This document shows, piece by piece, positions 1 to 5,368 of a stretch of 5,808 nucleotides of DNA. The position numbers were made by a program, and so were the translations under genes. The notes under the pieces are model-generated. The model was not told the origin of the DNA. It ran no database searches and saw nothing but the letters and a program-made list of their open reading frames with translations. The DNA lies in NCBI GenBank assembly GCA_030840885.1, contig JAVEDQ010000308.1:1-5808 (forward strand), written 5' to 3'. This DNA is from Frankiaceae bacterium (GTDB lineage: Bacteria; Actinomycetota; Actinomycetes; Frankiales; Frankiaceae). Position 1 is the stretch's first letter, and each line of letters starts with the position of its first letter.

Positions 1-812
1 GCGGTGCCATCGGGCAGGTGGAGCACTCGACCGTGCCCGCGATCGAGGTCGGATCGCTGGTCCGGCACGGCCGCGCCTGGCGCGAGTGGGCCGTCTGCAG
101 CGCCGACGAGCTGACGGTGCTCGACCCCGAGGGTGACGGATCTGCAGGGTGGACGGTGCCGCCGGCGGCCTACCTCGGCGTGCTCGGCATGCCCGGCCTC
201 ACCGCCTGGGTCGGTACCTACGACATCGGGGCGATCCGGCCGGGGGAGACGTTCTTCGTCTCCGCCGCCTCTGGCGCGGTGGGGAGCATCGCCGGGCAGC
301 TGGCTCGCCTGGCCGGTTGCCGCGTGATCGGCTCGGCCGGCGGACCCGAGAAGGCCGCCTTCCTCACCGACGAACTCGGCTTCGACGCGGCGATCGACCA
401 CCGGGCCGACGACCTGACCGGCCAGCTCGCCGCCGTAGCGCCCGACGGCATCGACGTCTACTTCGACAACGTGGGCGGCGAGTCACTGCGGGCCGCCATC
501 GCCAATCTCAACCCGTTCGGACGCATCGCCGTCTGCGGGATGATCTCGGCCTACAACGATCGGCAGCCGGGCCCGGACAACCTGTTCGAGATCGTCGCGC
601 GCAAGCTGCGGGTGCAGGGCTTCATCGTCAGCGACCACGCACACCGCGAGCCGTTGTTCCGCCGCCACGTGAGCGCCCTGCTCCGCGACGGTTCGCTGCA
701 GTACCGGCAGACCACCCGCACCGGGATCGAGAGCACCTTCGACGCCCTGGTCGACGTGTTGCGCGGCGGCACCCATCTCGGCAAGATGATCGTCGAGCTG
801 CCCGGGAACTGA
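1..812 (+). CDS. NADP-dependent oxidoreductase, MDR superfamily (CurA/PTGR-like), 5' partial
   Basis: This is a zinc-independent medium-chain dehydrogenase/reductase, probably a soluble NADPH-dependent reductase of enones or related carbonyl substrates; the substrate cannot be read from sequence. The frame is open from base 3, and the first visible residues (GAIGQV) match the interior of the N-terminal catalytic domain in this family. The GTG at base 18 is therefore internal, and roughly 65-75 residues lie upstream of the window. Among the 269 visible residues are the linker motif YLGVLGMPGLTAWVG (about 57-71), the Rossmann nucleotide loop AASGAVGS (88-95), FDNVGGE (154-160), and NLFEIVARKLRVQGFIVSD (193-211), all typical of the CurA / leukotriene-B4 12-hydroxydehydrogenase group. 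The C-terminus, GTHLGKMIVEL, is the usual family ending, so the 3' end is intact. No zinc-binding cysteine pattern is visible. The family call is firm and the precise substrate unknown. Operon membership cannot be judged because the upstream side is missing. Confidence 0.93.
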   Translation, partial: GAIGQVEHSTVPAIEVGSLVRHGRAWREWAVCSADELTVLDPEGDGSAGWTVPPAAYLGVLGMPGLTAWVGTYDIGAIRPGETFFVSAASGAVGSIAGQLARLAGCRVIGSAGGPEKAAFLTDELGFDAAIDHRADDLTGQLAAVAPDGIDVYFDNVGGESLRAAIANLNPFGRIAVCGMISAYNDRQPGPDNLFEIVARKLRVQGFIVSDHAHREPLFRRHVSALLRDGSLQYRQTTRTGIESTFDALVDVLRGGTHLGKMIVELPGN

Positions 813-831
813 GGGCGGTCGCCGGCCGCCC
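813..831 (+). terminator. GC-rich hairpin just after the oxidoreductase stop
   Basis: GGGCGG at 813-818 can pair with CCGCCC at 826-831 around a 7-base loop, starting at the base after the TGA stop. There is no following T-run, so it is not a classical intrinsic terminator. U-tract-less hairpins of this kind are often proposed as terminators in high-GC actinobacteria, but short GC stems also arise by chance in such DNA. Confidence 0.35.
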
Positions 832-996
832 ACCCGTCCGTCCGTGACAGCTCCGGAAGCGTCCGCTTTACTCCGGGTGCCGGAAGTCTGTGCGCGGGAT
901 TGCGCCCCTCCGGCGGCTGGGCTGGGGGTGCCGGTGCCGTTGGGTCCGACGGAGCGGCGACGCGGGGCGACGCCCGACGTCTCGACCCCGGCTGTC

Positions 997-1335
997 GTGC
1001 ACCGCGACATCAGCCCCAGCGGCGACCCGGCCGAGATCGAGATCCGCTGGCCGGCGCCGCGCACCTGCGTCGTCGTCGTCCGCGGCCGCCCGACGAGGAC
1101 CCTGCTCACCGAGGCGCGCAGCGTGCTCTGGGGATGGTCCCCGCAGGACTCGCTGACCATCGACGTCCACGACGCCGTGCTCACCCGGGAACTGTTCGCC
1201 ACCCTGATCGCCGGACGTCGCCGGCTGCGGGCAAATGGCCTGTTCGAGATCGTGGGGCTCGACGTCAGTGGTGCCCGTCGGATCGCGGAGCGGGGGCGTC
1301 GGCGGGGTCCGGATTCCGTCGGAGGGGGCACGTAG
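997..1335 (+). CDS. Small STAS-domain-like protein (start uncertain, possibly 844)
   Basis: No family can be named with certainty. The order of predicted elements fits a STAS fold (anti-sigma-factor antagonist type): strand EIEIRW, strand CVVVVRG, helix LLTEARSVLWG, strand SLTIDVHDA, helix ELFATLIAGRRRLRANG, strand FEIVGLDV, helix SGARRIAERG. The segment after the third strand, which in SpoIIAA/RsbV proteins carries the DSSG phospho-serine, reads AVLTRELFATL here. A canonical kinase-regulated partner switch is therefore unlikely unless T or other residues serve. The frame is open from GTG 844 (163 aa). I favour GTG 997 (112 aa) because codons from 997 to about 1185 end almost entirely in G/C, whereas 844-996 has about a quarter A/T endings, including a rare TTA leucine codon. 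GTG 928 and 934 are other options. None has a good ribosome-binding site. The tail after the last helix is Arg/Gly-rich. A role in signalling or stress regulation is inference. Confidence 0.5.
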   Translation: MHRDISPSGDPAEIEIRWPAPRTCVVVVRGRPTRTLLTEARSVLWGWSPQDSLTIDVHDAVLTRELFATLIAGRRRLRANGLFEIVGLDVSGARRIAERGRRRGPDSVGGGT

Positions 1336-1417
1336 CGCCGCTCGCGCTGGCCAAGACCGGAACCGACAGAGCCGACCGGTTCGACGCGCGACGACCAGGG
1401 ATGTCAGGCTTCCCGCC

Positions 1418-2200
1418 ATGACACGGCTCGACGACGTCGATCTCACGCTCCGCCTGTCCCGGAAGCAGGAGGAGGAGCAGCTCGCCGTGCTGCAGCGCCG
1501 GCTGTTGCAGCTGCGTCTGGTGCTGGGTGGGCAGGTGGCCGGGTCCGCCAAGGCCGTGCCTCAGCTCGGCCCGCCGCTCTGCATCGTCTTCGAGGGATGG
1601 GACGCAAGCGGCAAGGGCGGTGCCATCAAGCGTCTCGTCGACCACCTCGACCCCCGGCATGCCCGGGTCGCCCAGTTCGCCGCCCCCAGCTTCGACGAGA
1701 AGCGGCACCACTTCCTGTGGCGGTTCTGGCCGGCGCTGCCCGGGTGGGGCGGCATGGCCGTGTTCGACCGTTCCTGGTACGGCCGCGTGCTCGTCGAGCG
1801 CGTCGAGGGCTTCGCCTCCGAACAGGAGTGGCAGCGGGCCTACGCGGCCATCGTCGATTTCGAGCGCTCGCTCGCGGCCGAGGGGACGGTGCTCGTCAAG
1901 CTCTGGATGCACCTCTCGCCGGAGGAGCAGCTGCGGCGTTTCGAGCGGCGGCACGGCAACCCGCTCAAGGCGTGGAAACTGACCGAAGACGACTGGCGCA
2001 ACCGCGATCGGCGCGTCGACTACGAGGCCGCTGTCGAGGACATGCTCGTGCGGACCGACGTCGCCGAAGCGCCCTGGACCGTCATCGCCGCCGAGGACAA
2101 GCGCTACGCCCGCGTCGCCGTGCTCCGTCAGGTGTGCGCCGCCATCGAGGCCGGGCTGGAAGCGGCCGGGCAGCCCGTACCCCCGCACGAGACGACGTGA
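1418..2200 (+). CDS. Polyphosphate kinase 2 family protein, single domain, PAP-like
   Basis: A cytoplasmic PPK2-family enzyme that transfers phosphate from inorganic polyphosphate to a nucleotide, 260 aa as a single domain. Key motifs are the Walker A loop GWDASGKGG (60-68, with Lys66), the Walker B-like block VFDRSWYGR (115-123, with Asp117), FLWRFW (99-104), and the Arg-rich lid between about 173 and 199, including KLTEDDWRNRDRR (187-199). The wording of these blocks (EGWDASGKGG, FDRSWYGRVLVERVEGF, TEDDWRNR, APWTVIAAEDKRYAR) is closest in my recollection to the active domain of polyphosphate:AMP phosphotransferases (class II). AMP to ADP is therefore the preferred reaction, with ADP to ATP or GDP to GTP as alternatives. 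The frame is open further upstream to 1235, but that part overlaps the preceding gene and lacks family sequence. ATG 1418 gives MTRLDDVDLTLRLSRKQ and a normal family N-terminus; only a weak CAGG lies 9 bases upstream. The ROK kinase gene follows 58 bases downstream, so co-transcription is possible. Confidence 0.93.
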   Translation: MTRLDDVDLTLRLSRKQEEEQLAVLQRRLLQLRLVLGGQVAGSAKAVPQLGPPLCIVFEGWDASGKGGAIKRLVDHLDPRHARVAQFAAPSFDEKRHHFLWRFWPALPGWGGMAVFDRSWYGRVLVERVEGFASEQEWQRAYAAIVDFERSLAAEGTVLVKLWMHLSPEEQLRRFERRHGNPLKAWKLTEDDWRNRDRRVDYEAAVEDMLVRTDVAEAPWTVIAAEDKRYARVAVLRQVCAAIEAGLEAAGQPVPPHETT

Positions 2201-2258
2201 CCTCGTCGCGCCTCGAGCCATCGAAGTCCCGTCGGGAGAGCGGAGCGGAGGACCAGGT

Positions 2259-3377
2259 ATGAGCAACTCCTACGTCGTGGGCCTCGACCAGGGCGGCACG
2301 GCGGTGAACGCGACGGTGCTCGCAAGCGACGGCACCTTCCTCGTCGGCGAGCTGATCGAGACGCCGAGCCGGGTCACCGAAGGGCCGGACGCGGCCCTGG
2401 CGGCGCTCACCACCGCGCTCGACGGTGTGCTTGAGGCGGTCGGCCTGGACCGCTCCGCGGTGTCCGCCGTCGGGCTCGACACCCCGGGGCCGGCCAGCGC
2501 GGAGGGACGCTTCTCCAGTCGCGGGTCCACCAACTTCGGCCATGACGGGTGGCGCAACTACGACATCCGTGGTGGCCTGGCGCAGCACGTCGGGTTGCCC
2601 GTGACCTACACCAACGACGGCAACGCGGCCGCCCTCTACGCCCACCAGGTGCACTTCGGGACCCGCGCGCCCCGGACGTCGTCGATGTCCGCGATCGTCG
2701 GGACCGGCCTCGGCGGCGGTCTCGTCCAGAACGGCCAGATCATCAGCGGCGCGGCCGGCATGGCCGGCGAGGTCGGGCACGTCCACGTCCCGACCGTCGG
2801 CCTGCTCGAGCCCGATCAGCCGCTGCCGAGCTGCAACTGCGGGTTCACCGGCGACGCCGAGAGCATCGCCTCGCTGACGGGGATCCGACGCAACCTGCTG
2901 CCGTACTGGCTCGGCCGTTTCCCGGGTCATCCGCTCGCGGACCTCGACATCGCGGAGGCGGCGAAGCAGCTGCGCGACTACGCGGAGCGGGGCGACGAAC
3001 TCGCCTCCGCAGTGTTCCGGCAGCAGGCGAAGGCGATCGGCGCCCTGTTCACGATCGTCGCGAACGTGACCGACCCGCACGCCTTCTTCCTGGGCGGTGG
3101 CGTCGTCGAGGCCGGCTCGGCCTTCCGGGACTGGTTCCTCGACGAGGTCCGCGACGCCACCCGCCTGCGCGACGAACAGCAGGCGATCGTCGAGTTCGCA
3201 CTGGTGCCCGACCGCGACATGGCCGGCGCCCGCGGCGCCGCCCTGGCCGCGCTGGCGGCGGGCGGGGCTGCCGACGCCGGCAAGGCCGACGGCTCGGCCT
3301 CGGAACTGGTGCTCGGCGAGGCCTCCGACGCCCGGTCCTCGGGAGGGCGATCGGAGTCGGCGGCGACCAGCAGGTGA
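2259..3377 (+). CDS. ROK family sugar kinase
   Basis: A cytoplasmic ROK-family kinase, 372 aa, expected to phosphorylate a hexose or N-acetylhexosamine using ATP. The phosphate-binding motif is DQGGT (10-14). The catalytic-base motif TNDGNAAALYAH has Asp120, GTGLGGG (148-154) is the second phosphate loop, and GEVGH (170-174) supplies the conserved Glu and zinc-site His. The Cys motif reads CNCGFTGDAE (192-201), so the third cysteine of the usual CxCGxxGCxE is Asp199. FFLGGGV (276-282) is the adenosine-side motif. No N-terminal helix-turn-helix is present, so this is a kinase-type member and not a NagC/XylR-type repressor. Residues from about 333 onward form an Ala/Gly/Ser-rich tail that is probably disordered. 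ATG 2259 is preceded by GGAGG at 2247-2251 with a 7-base spacing, which fixes the start. Unlike the shorter polyphosphate glucokinases (also ROK members), it keeps a zinc-motif remnant and has a different first loop, so use of polyphosphate as donor is not supported. Substrate is unknown. Confidence 0.92.
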   Translation: MSNSYVVGLDQGGTAVNATVLASDGTFLVGELIETPSRVTEGPDAALAALTTALDGVLEAVGLDRSAVSAVGLDTPGPASAEGRFSSRGSTNFGHDGWRNYDIRGGLAQHVGLPVTYTNDGNAAALYAHQVHFGTRAPRTSSMSAIVGTGLGGGLVQNGQIISGAAGMAGEVGHVHVPTVGLLEPDQPLPSCNCGFTGDAESIASLTGIRRNLLPYWLGRFPGHPLADLDIAEAAKQLRDYAERGDELASAVFRQQAKAIGALFTIVANVTDPHAFFLGGGVVEAGSAFRDWFLDEVRDATRLRDEQQAIVEFALVPDRDMAGARGAALAALAAGGAADAGKADGSASELVLGEASDARSSGGRSESAATSR

Positions 3378-3428
3378 CGTCCGGGAACCGTCATGCCCGA
3401 CCTGCCACATCACGGCGTGGACGGCCAT

Positions 3429-3434
3429 TAGTGT
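3429..3434 (+). promoter_or_regulatory. Candidate -10 element upstream of telA
   Basis: TAGTGT fits the actinobacterial TAnnnT -10 pattern and lies in the 112-base gap between the ROK gene and telA, about 56 bases before the telA start. It sits in one of the few A/T-containing patches of the gap (CCATTAGTGTCGTGAT). No convincing -35 hexamer is found 16-19 bases upstream. The size of the gap and the change of function suggest a new transcription unit starts here, but the motif alone is weak. Confidence 0.25.
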
Positions 3435-3489
3435 CGTGATCAGGCGCGGCCTCCCGGGACGGCTGCGCGAGCTGGAACGAGGAGACCGC

Positions 3490-4719
3490 ATGTCCGACTC
3501 GCTGGACCTCAGCAAGCCCCTGTCGCCGCCTGCCGGAGCGCCCGCCAGCACCGGCGTCCCCGGCAGCGCTCTGGAGCTCGCGCCCCCGGCTGCGGTCCCG
3601 GTGATCGCCGACGACCAGGTCGACAGCATGGTGCCGATGGACGAGTCGACCCGCGTCGAGCTGCGGAACAAGGCGGCAGCGTTCGTCGCAGACCTCGCCG
3701 CCCAGGATCCGCACAGCCCCGTCTTTCAGGACAAGGTCGCCGACATCACCCGCATGGGCGAGCGCGAGATCGTCGCCAGCGCCCGGGTGTCGAACCGGAT
3801 GTTGGACCGACCGGCCCAGGCCCTGCAGAGCACCCGCGGCGGTAAGGGCGCGGACGCGCAGACCCGGGTGGCCAACACCCTGGTCGAGCTGCGGAACACC
3901 GTCACCGACCTCGACCCGGCCAAGGCCGATCTGAAGGGCGCCCGCAAGCTGCTCGGGATGATCCCGATGGGCAGCAAGATCGCGCGCTACTTCGAGAAAT
4001 ACCAGTCCGCGCAGAAGCAGATCGACGCGATCATCCGGGCGCTCGACTCGGGTCAGGACGAGCTCCGCAAGGACAACGCGGCGATCGAGCAGGAGAAGGC
4101 GAACCTCTGGGCGGCGATGGGCAAGCTCACCGAGTACGCCACCCTCGCCAAGGCGCTCGACGGGGCGGTCAGCGGCAAGATCGACGAACTGAAGGTCAGC
4201 AACCCGCAGCAGGCCGACCTCATGACCTCCGACGCGCTGTTCCCCATCCGGCAGCGCCAGCAGGACCTGCTGACACAGCTGGCGGTGAGCGTGCAGGGTT
4301 ACCTCGCGCTCGACCTCGTCCGCAAGAACAACGTCGAGCTGATCAAAGGCGTCGACCGGGCGCAGAACACCACCATCGCGGCGCTGCGCACCGCGGTCAT
4401 CGTCGCGCAGGCGCTGGCCAACCAGAAGCTGGTGCTCGACCAGATCAACGCGCTGAACGCGACGACCAACAGCATGATCCTGTCGACCAGCGAGATGCTC
4501 AAGCAGCAGTCGGGGCAGATCCAGGAGCAGGCGTCGTCGAGCACCGTCAGCGTCGAGACGCTGCAGAAGGCATTCGACAACGTGTTCGAGACCATGGACG
4601 CCATCGACAGCTACAAGGCCAAGGCCGTCGAGAACATGGCGACGACGGTGACGGCCCTGGAGCAGCAGGTGAACCGGTCGAAGTCCTACCTCGAGCGCTC
4701 CCGCGCCACCGAGCGCTGA
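3490..4719 (+). CDS. telA: TelA/KlaA family toxic anion resistance protein
   Basis: A 409-aa member of the TelA (KlaA, toxic anion resistance) family. It is linked to tellurite and other chemical stress and is predicted to work with TerD-type and XpaC-type proteins near the membrane; the molecular activity is not established. The N-terminal ~45 residues are a Pro/Ala-rich, probably disordered leader. The rest is almost wholly alpha-helical and Gln/Lys/Glu-rich. Family landmarks include LLGMIPMGSKIARYFEKYQSA (154-174), the coiled-coil-like stretch DELRKDNAAIEQEKANLW (190-207), FPIRQRQQDLLTQLAVSVQGYLALD (251-275), NNVELIKGVDRAQNTTIAALRTAVIVAQAL (280-309) and NATTNSMILSTSEML (323-337). There is no signal peptide or obvious membrane span. 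Length is close to the family norm (about 360-410 aa). ATG 3490 is chosen because AGGAG at 3480-3484 sits 5 bases upstream; the open frame reaching back to 3097 overlaps the ROK gene out of frame. The small XpaC-like gene and terD follow. Confidence 0.95.
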   Translation: MSDSLDLSKPLSPPAGAPASTGVPGSALELAPPAAVPVIADDQVDSMVPMDESTRVELRNKAAAFVADLAAQDPHSPVFQDKVADITRMGEREIVASARVSNRMLDRPAQALQSTRGGKGADAQTRVANTLVELRNTVTDLDPAKADLKGARKLLGMIPMGSKIARYFEKYQSAQKQIDAIIRALDSGQDELRKDNAAIEQEKANLWAAMGKLTEYATLAKALDGAVSGKIDELKVSNPQQADLMTSDALFPIRQRQQDLLTQLAVSVQGYLALDLVRKNNVELIKGVDRAQNTTIAALRTAVIVAQALANQKLVLDQINALNATTNSMILSTSEMLKQQSGQIQEQASSSTVSVETLQKAFDNVFETMDAIDSYKAKAVENMATTVTALEQQVNRSKSYLERSRATER

Positions 4720-4763
4720 CCTCCAGCCCCAGCGCCAGCTCAACCCGCCGTTGCGTGGAGGTC
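4713..4763 (+). repeat. Overlapping inverted repeats spanning the telA stop
   Basis: GACCTCCA at 4718-4725 is an exact inverted match to TGGAGGTC at 4756-4763, with 30 bases between (8-bp stem). A second stem pairs GCGCTG (4713-4718) with CAGCGC (4730-4735). The two stems cross and share base 4718, so they would be alternatives and not one fold. The location, from the end of telA into the gap before the small gene, would suit partial termination, mRNA processing or attenuation. No T-run follows. Confidence 0.4.
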
Positions 4764-4837
4764 GTGGCGGAGAACGTGCAGGTGGCACCCAGCAAGATCG
4801 CCACGAAACCGGGGAGGACCACCCGGCGACAGCTCCG

Positions 4838-4844
4838 AAGGAGG
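4838..4844 (+). promoter_or_regulatory. Strong ribosome-binding site setting the GTG 4854 start
   Basis: AAGGAGG, followed by another G, is a near-perfect complement to the 16S 3' end and lies 9 bases before GTG 4854. The upstream in-frame candidate GTG 4755 has no such site, and GTG 4764 has a GGAGG only 2 bases away, too close to use. This decides the start of the small helical protein gene. Confidence 0.8.
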
Positions 4845-4853
4845 GAACGCTCG

Positions 4854-5360
4854 GTGTTCTTCCGTCGGCGCTCACCCGTCGTCGAGCCGCCGCCCACGGC
4901 CGGGAACGAGCCGGAGGCCGACGGGGGTCCGGACGTCGCGGAGCAGGCCGCGCAGCTGCAGGCCGAGTTGGCCGGCATCGTGCGGCAGGCCAACGCCGAC
5001 GGCGGTCGCCTGCCCCCCGGTGCCGTGCCGACCGTGCGCGACATCGACGACATCCTGCGTCCGCTGCTCGGCTACGTCGCGACCCGGGGCGCCAGCGACG
5101 AGGAGATGCGCGCTCTGACCGCCATCGTCAGCGAGTACCTGCCCACCGCACTCGGTGACTTCATGGCCCTCCCGCCGCAGTACGCCGAACGCCCCGGCGT
5201 CACCGGCTCGACGCCGGCGCTGGATCTGGTCCGCCAGCTCCAGCTGCTCGACGAGGGGGCCAACGAGCTGCAGGACCTCGTCTACACCGGGGACGCGGCC
5301 CAGCTGGCGATCCAGGCACGGTTCCTCGACGCCAAGTTCCGCCGATCCGACCTCGACTGA
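4854..5360 (+). CDS. Small helical protein between telA and terD, possibly XpaC-like
   Basis: A 168-aa protein that I cannot name with certainty. It begins with a short basic patch (MFFRRR), has a Pro/Glu/Gly-rich linker to about residue 27, then a helix-rich body: AEQAAQLQAELAGIVRQANADG (29-50), DIDDILRPLLGYVATRG (63-79), EEMRALTAIVSEYLPTALGDFMALPP (83-108), ALDLVRQLQLLDEGANELQDLVYTGD (122-147) and LAIQARFLDAKF (151-162). The pattern of a YLP helix, then a long helix with EGANELQ, then a terminal FLDAKF resembles the C-terminal part of XpaC-type proteins (5-bromo-4-chloroindolyl phosphate hydrolysis family), which often neighbour telA. The usual N-terminal membrane segments are absent, so this would be a soluble variant. 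It has no cysteine and no visible catalytic motif. The start is GTG 4854 because of the strong ribosome-binding site at 4838-4844; an in-frame extension to GTG 4755 (201 aa) is possible but unsupported. terD starts 8 bases after the stop. A role as a TelA/TerD partner is inferred from context. Confidence 0.78.
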   Translation: MFFRRRSPVVEPPPTAGNEPEADGGPDVAEQAAQLQAELAGIVRQANADGGRLPPGAVPTVRDIDDILRPLLGYVATRGASDEEMRALTAIVSEYLPTALGDFMALPPQYAERPGVTGSTPALDLVRQLQLLDEGANELQDLVYTGDAAQLAIQARFLDAKFRRSDLD

Positions 5361-5362
5361 GG
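5359..5362 (+). promoter_or_regulatory. terD ribosome-binding site overlapping the upstream stop
   Basis: GAGG at 5359-5362 overlaps the TGA stop (5358-5360) of the small gene and lies 6 bases before ATG 5369. This arrangement is typical of translational coupling, so the two proteins are probably made together. Confidence 0.6.
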
Positions 5363-5368
5363 CCGCCG

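Noticed and set aside
18..20. GTG at base 18 as the start of the oxidoreductase
   Set aside because: The frame is open to the window edge, and the residues before it (GAIGQ) match the family interior, so the true start is upstream of the window.
1356..1380. ACCGG/CCGGT inverted repeat before PPK2
   Set aside because: The arms are five bases with a 15-base loop, too weak to call a terminator or an operator.
1235..1417. N-terminal extension of PPK2 back to 1235
   Set aside because: It overlaps the preceding gene in another frame, its translation does not resemble PPK2 N-termini, and ATG 1418 gives a normal family length.
2227..2237. Small hairpin TCCC-GTC-GGGA between the PPK2 and ROK genes
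   Set aside because: The stem is only 4 bp with a 3-base loop and no T-run, so it is expected by chance in DNA this GC-rich.
1265..2266. Minus-strand open frame of 333 codons opposite the PPK2 gene
   Set aside because: It is a shadow of the PPK2 gene with low-complexity composition and no recognisable domain; the plus strand carries the Walker A and B motifs.
2259..3377. ROK gene as a polyphosphate glucokinase
   Set aside because: The protein is about 100 residues longer than typical polyphosphate glucokinases, has DQGGT in the first loop and keeps a Cys-motif remnant; only the nearby PPK2 suggests a polyphosphate link.
2082..3671. Long minus-strand open frame of 529 codons opposite the ROK gene and the telA start
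   Set aside because: It is the antisense of well-recognised ROK and TelA coding sequence, is Arg/Gly/Val-rich with no family motifs, and reflects GC-rich codon bias that suppresses stops on the opposite strand.
3391..4875. Minus-strand open frame of 494 codons opposite telA
   Set aside because: The Leu/Val/Arg/Asp-rich pseudo-repetitive translation is the complement of the helical, Gln/Lys-rich TelA codons, with no independent support.
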